A stretch of DNA of 5,349 bases from Bacteroidetes bacterium GWA2_30_7 (GTDB lineage Bacteria; Bacteroidota; Bacteroidia; Bacteroidales; GWF2-33-38): positions 2,183-7,531 of the forward strand of contig MENC01000240.1 in assembly GCA_001768155.1 (NCBI GenBank). Reading direction: 5' to 3'. The position numbers and the translations under genes are program-made. The stretch's first letter is position 1; every line of letters begins with the position of its first letter. Shown in pieces: positions 1-4,941 of the stretch. The notes beneath the pieces are model-generated. The model searched no databases and was not told where the DNA came from. It saw only the letters and a program-made list of their open reading frames with translations.

Positions 1-78
1 ACTGTATGGCACACTGTTCTGAAATATCTTCCAAAACAGTATAAAGCGTCAAAATTTTTCATACATACATATAATTAA
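1..78 (+). CDS. Possible C-terminal end of a gene entering from the left
   Basis: The first forward frame is open from the window edge to a TAA at 76-78 and gives 25 residues beginning TVWHTVLKYLPKQ and ending FFIHTYN. Third codon positions are mostly A or T, as in the clear genes of this window, and the composition is that of a normal protein end. I recognise no family. The minus strand is also open here: an ATG at 62-60 would give MKNFDALYCFGRYF running off the edge, but its codon usage fits less well. Twenty-five codons is too short to be decisive. Confidence 0.35.
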   Translation, partial: TVWHTVLKYLPKQYKASKFFIHTYN

Positions 79-93
79 TTAAAAATTTAATTA

Positions 94-116
94 AAATTTA
101 GAACTTTTCTAAATTT
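94..116. repeat. Stem-loop with a perfect 10-bp AT-rich stem
   Basis: AAATTTAGAA (94-103) and TTCTAAATTT (107-116) are perfect reverse complements around the loop CTT. The stem has a single G-C pair and no T-run follows it, so a rho-independent terminator is not well supported. It lies 16 nt after the possible stop codon at 76-78. The shorter dyad at 193-207 shares its AATTTAG half-site, so an operator is possible but unproven. Confidence 0.45.
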
Positions 117-218
117 GCGTGTGTGGATGATAAAATTGAGCTTTTGGTTAAATTTTTTTCTATCTTTTCATTAGTAAATAAATCGTTATTTAAATTTAGT
201 CTAAATTAACAAATAAAA

Positions 219-493
219 AATCCTATGTCAAGTATTTTTTAATTTTTTTAAAAAAAAGATTAAATTAATGCGTAATTTATCTGAGAATCAGAATTTTAAA
301 ACCGAATTTCAGCCGAACGGATTGTTAAATTAGGCTCTATGTTGATTTAAGTGGGTAAATAAATAATCTGATTGTAACGATTTGCGTAAGTTCTCAATAA
401 TTGGTGGTATTATTTGAACAAAAGAATACTTCTGTTGCGCTCAGTGAATCGCATTTGAATAACGAATTTTGAATTAAAAGAAAACATAGGATT
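219..493. repeat. Pair of 10-bp inverted repeats bounding 275 bp
   Basis: AATCCTATGT at 219-228 is the exact reverse complement of ACATAGGATT at 484-493. Reading inward, both arms reach a TTTTAATT after a few unmatched bases, so the similarity extends to about 22-26 positions with gaps. The right arm ends directly before the palindromic element at 494-630. These could be the ends of a degraded small element, but no target duplication is clear and 10 bp can arise by chance in AT-rich DNA. Confidence 0.3.
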
Positions 494-630
494 CGTTACG
501 AAATAACATGTGCATTTGATTAAGCTCCAGCAGAGTCTCTGTTTACAGGACTCTGCGTTATTAATTTACGCATATGCCATTTTAGGAGACTCTGCTGGAG
601 GTAGGTATATAATCATGCTATTTCGTAACA
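494..630. repeat. MITE-like palindromic element with nested stems
   Basis: The outer arms GTTACGAAATAACATG (495-510) and CATGCTATTTCGTAAC (614-629) match at 15 of 16 positions. The inner arms CTCCAGCAGAGTCTC (525-539) and GAGACTCTGCTGGAG (586-600) match at 15 of 15. Between them lie two smaller hairpins: CAGAGTC, T, CTGT with ACAG, GACTCTG (531-555), and TGCGT with ACGCA (554-572). The first competes with the inner arm, so two alternative folds exist. It has no coding capacity, which fits a non-autonomous element. ATT at 491-493 and 631-633 could be a 3-bp target duplication, but that is weak. The right end abuts the remnant antitoxin frame, whose start codon is missing. Confidence 0.75.
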
Positions 631-810
631 ATTACTAAGATAGATTATTCTGATATTCCGGAAATTACATCAGATTTTTGGAATGACTCACAAATTATTA
701 CTCCTCACAAAAAAATAAAAATTAATTTAGAATTAGATGAAGATATTGCAATTTGGGTAAAGCAATTTGGTAATAATTCAGTTAGTGAAAAAAAACTTAT
801 GACTTGCTAA
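613..810 (+). pseudogene. Remnant of a BrnA/DUF4415-like antitoxin gene
   Basis: The frame is open from just after a TAA at 610-612 to the TAA at 808-810 but has no ATG, GTG or TTG that looks like a start. The peptide contains YSDIPEITSDFWNDSQII, then HKKIKINLELDEDIAIWVK. The DIPE-x-T-x-x-FW motif, the Lys pair and the predicted beta strand plus helix (KINLELDEDIAIWVK) match what I know of BrnA/DUF4415 and related ribbon-helix-helix antitoxins. The family's usual ending (roughly G-YQTRIN-LLR-Y) is absent and replaced by QFGNNSVSEKKLMTC. The palindromic element at 494-630 overlaps or abuts the 5' end. No BrnT-like toxin is visible upstream. It is probably dead. The motif match is from memory, not from a search. 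Confidence 0.5.
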
Positions 811-834
811 TTTTTTTGATTTTTTATATATTTG
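804..834 (+). promoter_or_regulatory. Bacteroidetes-type promoter for the toxin-antitoxin operon
   Basis: TTG at 804-806 (within CTTGC) and TATATTTG at 827-834 match the -33 TTG and -7 TAnnTTTG boxes of the Bacteroidetes primary sigma factor, with a 20-nt spacer in the known 19-21 range. Transcription should start near 838-842, leaving at most about 10 nt before the antitoxin ATG at 848. The -33 box overlaps the last codons of the upstream remnant ORF. Confidence 0.7.
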
Positions 835-847
835 TAAAAAAGTGATT

Positions 848-1084
848 ATGGATTTGCAAACTCGAAAACTGAATATCATAGAATACCTTATTGGACTTCA
901 AGACGATAAGGTATTTAGTAAAATTGAGTCCGCCATTTTGGGAAACAAAAAGCAAGATACCCAAAAGGTTAAATCGCTTACTCAAAAGAATTTAATAGAC
1001 AGAGCGAACCGATCGAATGAGGATTATAAGGCAGGCAAGGTCAAAACCCAAGACCAACTTGAAAAAGAATCGGAAAATTGGTAG
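848..1084 (+). CDS. Type II antitoxin, partner of a RelE/ParE toxin
   Basis: This encodes a 78-residue, highly charged protein (MDLQTRKLNIIEYLIGLQ at the N-terminus, DYKAGKVKTQDQLEKESENW at the end). It resembles the small antitoxins that precede RelE/ParE toxins in Bacteroidetes: an N-terminal helical 'LQTRKLxxIxxxLxLQD' segment, a basic middle, and a C-terminal tail with x-x-GKV-x-x-x-x-x-L and a terminal Trp. The tail would wrap the toxin while the N-terminal part dimerises and probably represses the operon. I chose the ATG at 848; an in-frame GTG at 842 adds two residues but lies at or before the predicted transcription start. No Shine-Dalgarno is seen. The toxin ATG follows 4 nt after the stop, as expected for one operon. 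The gene is intact although its toxin is interrupted. No standard symbol can be given. Confidence 0.8.
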   Translation: MDLQTRKLNIIEYLIGLQDDKVFSKIESAILGNKKQDTQKVKSLTQKNLIDRANRSNEDYKAGKVKTQDQLEKESENW

Positions 1085-1088
1085 TACG

Positions 1089-1370
1089 ATGAAAATAATT
1101 TGGTCTGACTTTGCATCTGAGACACTCCGAGATATTTATAAATATCATAGAACAGTAGCAGGCATTAATATCGCCCGCAAAATTAAGACAAGTATATTTG
1201 AAACTACAAGACAATTAAAGACACATCCTGAATCTGGACAAATTGAACTTTCGTTAGAGAAAATTAATGATGGACACAGATATTTAGTTGACGGGAAATA
1301 CAAGATAGTTTACAAAAAAGTACGAGAGGGTATATTATACCGATACGGAACTGATTTGCAAAATTCTTAA
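1089..1370 (+). CDS. RelE/ParE-family toxin, C-terminus lost to an insertion
   Basis: This is the 5' part of a type II toxin gene. The family members either cleave mRNA on the ribosome (RelE) or poison gyrase (ParE); this sequence does not decide which. The start MKIIWSDFASETLRDIYKY, the helical pair, 'HPESGQIE' (about 46-53) and the strand pair GHRYLVDGKYKIVYK (62-76) are classic for the fold. The ATG at 1089 is 4 nt after the antitoxin stop; an upstream in-frame ATG at 1017 lies deep in the antitoxin gene and is not credible. Family members end about IxDVFDxRQNP, whereas this frame goes G81-I82-L83 and then YRYGTDLQNS before the stop. Those last ten residues come from inserted DNA; the true ending is at 1439-1510. 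The truncated 93-residue product probably lacks the final strand and is likely inactive. Confidence 0.8.
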   Translation: MKIIWSDFASETLRDIYKYHRTVAGINIARKIKTSIFETTRQLKTHPESGQIELSLEKINDGHRYLVDGKYKIVYKKVREGILYRYGTDLQNS

Positions 1371-1438
1371 TAATGTTCCTATCGGCATAACTGATTCTAA
1401 GCGAATTTTGCTTTGCAAATTCACTAAGATTCAGTATA
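1338..1438. mobile_element. Two-hairpin insertion element of about 100 bp within the toxin gene
   Basis: Removing 101 bp here joins GGT ATA TTA to ATT ACT GAT and restores a family-like G-I-L-I-T-D-I-F-D reading. Exact ends are uncertain by a few bases; 98 or 104 bp also restore frame. Hairpin 1 pairs TTATACCGATACGGAAC (1335-1351) with GTTCCTATCGGCATAA (1375-1390), with one bulge and one mismatch. Hairpin 2 pairs ACTGATTCTAAGCGAATTT (1390-1408) with AAATTCACTAAGATTCAGT (1417-1435), 16 of 19. The outer ends also show TTATAC, 14 nt, TTTGCAAA on both arms in inverted orientation (1335-1362 and 1412-1439). ATTA occurs at 1334-1337 and 1439-1442, but treating it as a 4-bp duplication does not restore the frame. 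There is no coding capacity. It resembles REP/REPIN-type or MITE-type elements. Confidence 0.75.
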
Positions 1439-1510
1439 ATTACTGATATTTTTGACGCTCGACAAGACCCACTGAAAATTAATGACCCCAAGAGAACTCC
1501 TAGCCGCTAA
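1439..1510 (+). pseudogene. Displaced 3' end of the RelE/ParE toxin gene
   Basis: ATT at 1439 opens a frame reading ITDIFDARQDPLKIND and then PKRTPSR before the TAA at 1508-1510. 'DIFDxRQxP' is the characteristic final strand and tail of Bacteroidetes RelE/ParE toxins, exactly what the 1089-1370 frame lacks. It has no start of its own and is out of frame with the upstream part (the offset is 2 modulo 3). Joined to codon 83 of the upstream part it would give a toxin of about 106 residues, normal for the family. Confidence 0.8.
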
Positions 1511-1590
1511 CACGGGAATGATAAAACTATAAATGATTTGCTCCGTTCTTATTATTTAACTATTCAAAATCTTCAAGCAAGAATTTAATT

Positions 1591-1837
1591 GGTTATTCGA
1601 CAAAATTAGTGGCAGGTTTTGAGATGAAATTAAAAAAAACATTATTTTTCTTTAAAACCTTAGTAAAAAAAATGAAAAATGTAAAAACCCTTATTAGCTT
1701 ATTAAATAAAAATTAGTTCTCAAATAAGGCGATGCACTGAGCTTGTCGAAGTGGAATAAAGTAAGTGCGAATGGTTGAAAATTTTTACTAAGGTTTAAGG
1801 TTTTTAGCAAGATTTTCACTAGAAATGTCGAATAACC
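1591..1837. repeat. MITE-like palindromic element with two inverted-repeat pairs
   Basis: The outer arms GGTTATTCGACA (1591-1602) and TGTCGAATAACC (1826-1837) are perfect over 12 bp, and a further TAGTG (1607-1611) / CACTA (1817-1821) match follows after a 4-base mismatch. The inner arms AAACCTTAGTAAAAA (1655-1669) and TTTTTACTAAGGTTT (1782-1796) are perfect over 15 bp. The flanks TTTAATT (1584-1590) and TTTATTT (1838-1844) differ at one base and could be a decayed target duplication. No ORF of note lies inside. It fills most of the 367-bp gap between the toxin remnant and the end of tatA, where no terminator was found. Confidence 0.65.
1735..1753. repeat. REP-like extragenic motif
   Basis: CACTGAGCTTGTCGAAGTG is an imperfect dyad (CACT and AGTG ends). 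It matches a short extragenic motif, 'CTTCGACAAGCTCAG', that I remember as recurrent in many bacterial genomes. It lies in the loop of the 1591-1837 inverted-repeat structure. Whether it is repeated in this genome cannot be judged from one copy. Confidence 0.5.
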
Positions 1838-1877
1838 TTTATTTTACAAACTTTAGATTTATAAAATTCATTAAGAA

Positions 1878-2075
1878 TTATACTTTTTCTTCCTTTTTTA
1901 TAGGCTCTTCCACGTCAGTATCTCCTTTAGCAGCCTTCTTAAATTCTTTAATTCCTTGTCCTAAACCTTTCATAAGTTCAGGAATTTTTTTCCCTCCAAA
2001 TAGTAATAATACGATTGCAACTATTAGAATAACTTGCCATGGGCCAACTATTCCAAGTATTATTAATAGATTCAT
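1878..2075 (-). CDS. tatA: Sec-independent protein translocase subunit TatA
   Basis: TatA/TatE forms the pore-like component of the twin-arginine pathway, which moves folded proteins across the inner membrane with TatC. The 65-residue product has one N-terminal transmembrane helix (about residues 3-25, GPWQVILIVAIVLLL), the hinge F26-G27-G28, then the conserved KKIPEL (29-34) and an amphipathic helix GLGQGIKEFKKAAK (37-50). A charged cytoplasmic tail (51-65) completes it. The FGGKKIPEL..GLG.GI.EFK signature is diagnostic for TatA, and the length is within the usual 55-90. The start at 2075 places the membrane helix at the very N-terminus as expected. It appears monocistronic here: no tatB or tatC lies nearby, and Bacteroidetes commonly use TatA plus TatC only. 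The sensor gene runs divergently from it. Confidence 0.95.
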   Translation of the reverse strand: MNLLIILGIVGPWQVILIVAIVLLLFGGKKIPELMKGLGQGIKEFKKAAKGDTDVEEPIKKEEKV

Positions 2076-2095
2076 AATATTTAATTTTAGATATA

Positions 2096-2103
2096 CAAAG
2101 TTA
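2096..2103 (-). promoter_or_regulatory. Probable -7 box of the tatA promoter
   Basis: On the minus strand the sequence is TAACTTTG, a full TAnnTTTG match, 20 nt before the tatA ATG, giving a short leader of roughly 10-16 nt. No TTG is found 19-21 nt further upstream, so only half of the promoter is supported. Confidence 0.45.
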
Positions 2104-2200
2104 TAATAATTATTTTAAAATATGGGAAAATGGTTAAATCAAAATAAAATTATTTGTAATTCATTATTAATTAATACATTTTTTTATCTTGCATGTTTAA

Positions 2201-2386
2201 ATAAATGAGTCTGCTCCGAAAAGTAATAAAACATAAAATTGCCACAAAGACACTAAGACACCAAGATGAATAATTTATCCCGATTTTTCGGAAAAGAGTT
2301 GAAAAACAGGTGTATATTCTTGATGAAATTTTTTGCTTTTGTGTTTTTGTGGCAAAAAAAAGACTTTTCGGAGTGGACTCATAAAT
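2201..2386. mobile_element. MITE with 18-bp inverted termini and 6-bp target duplication
   Basis: The left end GAGTCTGCTCCGAAAAGT (2207-2224) and right end ACTTTTCGGAGTGGACTC (2363-2380) are inverted repeats matching at 16 of 18. They are flanked directly by ATAAAT at 2201-2206 and 2381-2386, a perfect 6-bp duplication, which defines a 174-bp element. Inside is a second inverted repeat, GCCACAAAGACAC (2241-2253) with GTGTTTTTGTGGC (2341-2353), 12 of 13. No transposase can be encoded, so it would have to be moved in trans; I do not assign an IS family. It lies between tatA and the sensor phosphatase gene, 38 bp upstream of the latter's start. An ATG at 2266 inside it opens a frame that runs into the phosphatase. 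Confidence 0.8.
2243..2266 (+). repeat. Three tandem octamers CACNAAGA
   Basis: CACAAAGA, CACTAAGA and CACCAAGA follow one another without spacing. The opposite arm, read as reverse complement from 2351, continues CACAAAAA then CACAAAAG, a degraded version of the same unit. This type of 'CACAAAGACACTAAG' sequence recurs between genes in varied bacteria, to my recollection. Confidence 0.7.
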
Positions 2387-2424
2387 TAAATTATAATACG
2401 TATAAGCATTACTATAAAAGAAAA

Positions 2425-4941
2425 ATGAATTTAAAAGAAATCTTAATAGTATTATTATTATTTGTAACTTATTCAAATGCTTCGTTTGCAAAAAAAGGTT
2501 TTTCGACTGACTCATTATTTGTTAAATTAGAAAAACAATCTGATGATACTCAGAAGGTTAATGTTTTTTTACGTCTTTCGGAACGAAATCTTAGTAATAA
2601 TCCTGAGAAATCGTTTGCTTATGCAAATCAAGCTTTAGATTTAGCAAAAAAATTAAACTACAAAAAGGGAATTGCTGCTTCATATAATGATTTAGGTATT
2701 CATTTTTTTTATAAAGGCGATTTTAATGAAGCTTTAGATTATTATTTTAATTCAATGAAAATTAGGGAGGATTTAAATGATAAACCTGCATTAGCTACAA
2801 TTTATAATAACATTGGTGCATCTTATAATAGTTTGTCAAATTATACAAATGCACTTGAATATTATTTAAAAGCTCTTAAAATAGAGGAAGAAACAAATAA
2901 TAAATCTGGAATGGCTCGATGTTATAATAATATAGGTATTATATATTATGTTAATGAAAATTATGTAAAAACTCTTGATTATTTTATTAAATCTGCAAAA
3001 ATTAAAGAAGAACTGGCAGATAGTAGCGGACTTGCAAGTTCGTATAATAATATTGGAGAACTTTTCAGACAACAAAAAAACTTTTCACGTTCGTTAGAGT
3101 TCTTTAATAAATCGTTAAAAATTGCTGAAGATTTAAAAGATTTACGTTCTATTGCTCAGGCAACGTTAAACATGGGCTTAACATACAGAGACTTAGGAAA
3201 TAATAAATTAGCCAGAGAATATTTTAATAAATCATTAAATATTAAATCAGACATTAACGATATGCATGGTTTTGGATTAGCTTTAATTAATATAGCTGCA
3301 ACATATAAGGAAGAAAAAGATTATAAAAGAGCTGAAATTGAATATAAAAAAGCTGTAGATGTTGCAAAGTATTTAAATTCTTATGATTTTTTAAAAGATA
3401 TATATATTGATTTATCAGATATATATGAAATTAATGGCGATTTAAATAAATCTTTGCTTTATTTTAAACTATACTCAGCTTCTAAAGATTCAATAATTAA
3501 GCTTCAAAGCTCTGAAAAATTTGCTGAACTACAGACTCAATTTGAATCGGAACAAAAAGAAAAAGAGATTAGCTTATTAAAAAATGAAAAAAAATTACAG
3601 GATTTAGAATTAAGAAGGCAAAAAATTATACTGTACTTTTTTATTGCAGGTTTTATTTTTATTGTTTTAATTTCATTTTTATTTTTAAGAGAATATCGTA
3701 ATAAAAGAAAGGCAAACAGATTGTTATCTGCTCAAACTTCAAAAATTCTTGACCAGTCTGTTAAACTTGAATTAGCAAATTTAAAACTCGAAAAACTTTC
3801 AATTGTCGCTAAAGAAACTAGTAATGCAGTTGTGATTTTTGATAAAAGTGGTAAGATAGAATGGATTAACGACGGTTTCAGCCACATTTACGGATACAGC
3901 CTTGATGAAATAATTAATAAAGCAAAATCATCACATATTATTGAACTTAGTAATAATAAAAATATTAAAGCGTATGTAGATGAAAGTTTGAAGAAAAAAT
4001 CATCTGTTAATTATGATACTCTTGCGTCAACAAAATTTAATAAGAAAATATGGATTAAAACTACACTTACTCCAATATACGATGAAGTTGGAAATTTAAG
4101 AAAATTTATTGCTGTTGATACCGATATTTCTGCAATTAAAAATGCTGAAGAAGAAATTTCTCGAAAAAATAGAAATATTACAGATAGTATTAATTATGCA
4201 AAAAAAATTCAAGATGCAATTCTTATAAATGAAGACGACTTTATTAATAATTTACCCGGTTCGTTTGTTTATTATTCACCTAAAGATATTGTTAGTGGCG
4301 ACTTTTATTGGATAAATAATATTAATGATAAAATAATAGTTGTAGCTGCTGATTGCACAGGGCATGGTGTTCCAGGAGCTTTAATGAGCATGATAGGAGT
4401 AATGTTATTAAACGAGATAGTTAATCAAAAACACATAATGAAACCATCAGTTATTCTCGAAAAATTACATAATGGAATATTAGATGTTTTACATCAGGAA
4501 AGTAACGATAACGCTTCGCAAGATGGAATGGATATAGCTATTTGTATAATTGACAAAAATGAATCAATCTTGGAATATTCTGGTGCGATGATGTCGATGT
4601 ACGTTTTAAATAATGATAAAATTGAAATAATTGATGCCGATTTACGCTCACTAGGTGGTAGTATGTGGCTCAGAAAAGAAACTGATAATTATAAATATTC
4701 TAATCATATTGTTGAATTATCTGAAGGAATGATGATTTACTTATTCTCAGATGGTTATCTTGACCAATTTGGCGGAGATGAAAACCGAAAATTTAATGGT
4801 GCTCAATTTAGAGAATTATTGCTTTCTATAAATAAATTACCGGCAGAAGAACAAAAAACCATTGTTTCTAATACAATCGAACAATGGAGAGGAGATAATA
4901 AGCAACTCGACGATATGCTTATTTTAGGAATTAAAATTTAA
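2425..4941 (+). CDS. TPR / PAS / SpoIIE-type serine phosphatase, membrane sensor
   Basis: This 838-residue protein is a predicted inner-membrane sensor with a cytoplasmic PP2C-type serine/threonine phosphatase. In order it has: a signal peptide (1-22, MNLKEILIVLLLFVTYSNASFA); seven TPRs with an exact 40-residue period (about 83-352, Y-N-N-I-G at the start of several); a coiled coil (about 358-400); a transmembrane helix (401-421); PAS/PAC (about 455-575, WINDGFSHIYGYS); and a SpoIIE domain (613-838). Metal ligands are kept: D626 in SGDFYW, D643 in ADCTGHGVPGA, D776 in FSDGYLDQFGG and D829/D830 in QLDDMLILG. I start at 2425 because it gives the signal peptide; the ATG at 2266 adds 53 residues read from a MITE. 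TPRs should face the periplasm. Relatives (RsbU) dephosphorylate STAS anti-anti-sigma factors, but no partner gene is visible, so the substrate is unknown. A usual Asn after YSGA is Met here, and the P-x-G segment reads SLGGSMWL. Confidence 0.92.
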   Translation: MNLKEILIVLLLFVTYSNASFAKKGFSTDSLFVKLEKQSDDTQKVNVFLRLSERNLSNNPEKSFAYANQALDLAKKLNYKKGIAASYNDLGIHFFYKGDFNEALDYYFNSMKIREDLNDKPALATIYNNIGASYNSLSNYTNALEYYLKALKIEEETNNKSGMARCYNNIGIIYYVNENYVKTLDYFIKSAKIKEELADSSGLASSYNNIGELFRQQKNFSRSLEFFNKSLKIAEDLKDLRSIAQATLNMGLTYRDLGNNKLAREYFNKSLNIKSDINDMHGFGLALINIAATYKEEKDYKRAEIEYKKAVDVAKYLNSYDFLKDIYIDLSDIYEINGDLNKSLLYFKLYSASKDSIIKLQSSEKFAELQTQFESEQKEKEISLLKNEKKLQDLELRRQKIILYFFIAGFIFIVLISFLFLREYRNKRKANRLLSAQTSKILDQSVKLELANLKLEKLSIVAKETSNAVVIFDKSGKIEWINDGFSHIYGYSLDEIINKAKSSHIIELSNNKNIKAYVDESLKKKSSVNYDTLASTKFNKKIWIKTTLTPIYDEVGNLRKFIAVDTDISAIKNAEEEISRKNRNITDSINYAKKIQDAILINEDDFINNLPGSFVYYSPKDIVSGDFYWINNINDKIIVVAADCTGHGVPGALMSMIGVMLLNEIVNQKHIMKPSVILEKLHNGILDVLHQESNDNASQDGMDIAICIIDKNESILEYSGAMMSMYVLNNDKIEIIDADLRSLGGSMWLRKETDNYKYSNHIVELSEGMMIYLFSDGYLDQFGGDENRKFNGAQFRELLLSINKLPAEEQKTIVSNTIEQWRGDNKQLDDMLILGIKI

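Larger units (their letters stand above)
79..493. other. AT-rich stretch without a convincing gene
   Basis: All frames on both strands are broken by stops; the longest ATG-initiated frame noticed is a 21-codon one at 268-333 with no supporting signals. The stretch holds a 10-bp-stem hairpin (94-116), a second dyad with the same half-site (193-207) and a 10-bp inverted repeat pair (219-228 and 484-493). A TAAATTTG at 110-117 matches the Bacteroidetes -7 box but has no TTG at the proper distance and lies inside the hairpin. Confidence 0.6.

Noticed and set aside
94..116. Rho-independent terminator
   Set aside because: The stem is almost entirely A-T and no T-run follows.
268..333. 21-codon frame beginning MRNLSENQ
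   Set aside because: It is too short, with no promoter or family resemblance; such frames are common by chance.
1017..1088. Upstream in-frame ATG giving a 117-residue toxin
   Set aside because: It starts deep inside the antitoxin gene. The family N-terminus begins at MKIIWSDF (1089), 4 nt after the antitoxin stop.
1334..1442. 4-bp target duplication ATTA around the toxin insertion
   Set aside because: Removing the element with one ATTA copy (105 bp) leaves the toxin out of frame, whereas removing 101 bp restores it. The ATTA match is probably coincidental in AT-rich DNA.
1264..1491. Minus-strand 75-codon frame
   Set aside because: It is antisense to the toxin and crosses the palindromic insertion. 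The peptide has no family-like features.
1825..2106. Plus-strand 93-codon frame
   Set aside because: It is the antisense shadow of tatA, whose TatA signature is unambiguous on the other strand.
2243..2266. CRISPR-like direct repeats
   Set aside because: The octamers are contiguous with no spacers, and no cas genes are present. No CRISPR array exists in the window.
2171..2515. Minus-strand 114-codon frame
   Set aside because: It spans the MITE and the antisense of the sensor's signal peptide, with low-complexity hydrophobic sequence and no motif.
2866..3075. Minus-strand 69-codon frame
   Set aside because: It is the antisense shadow of the TPR repeats.
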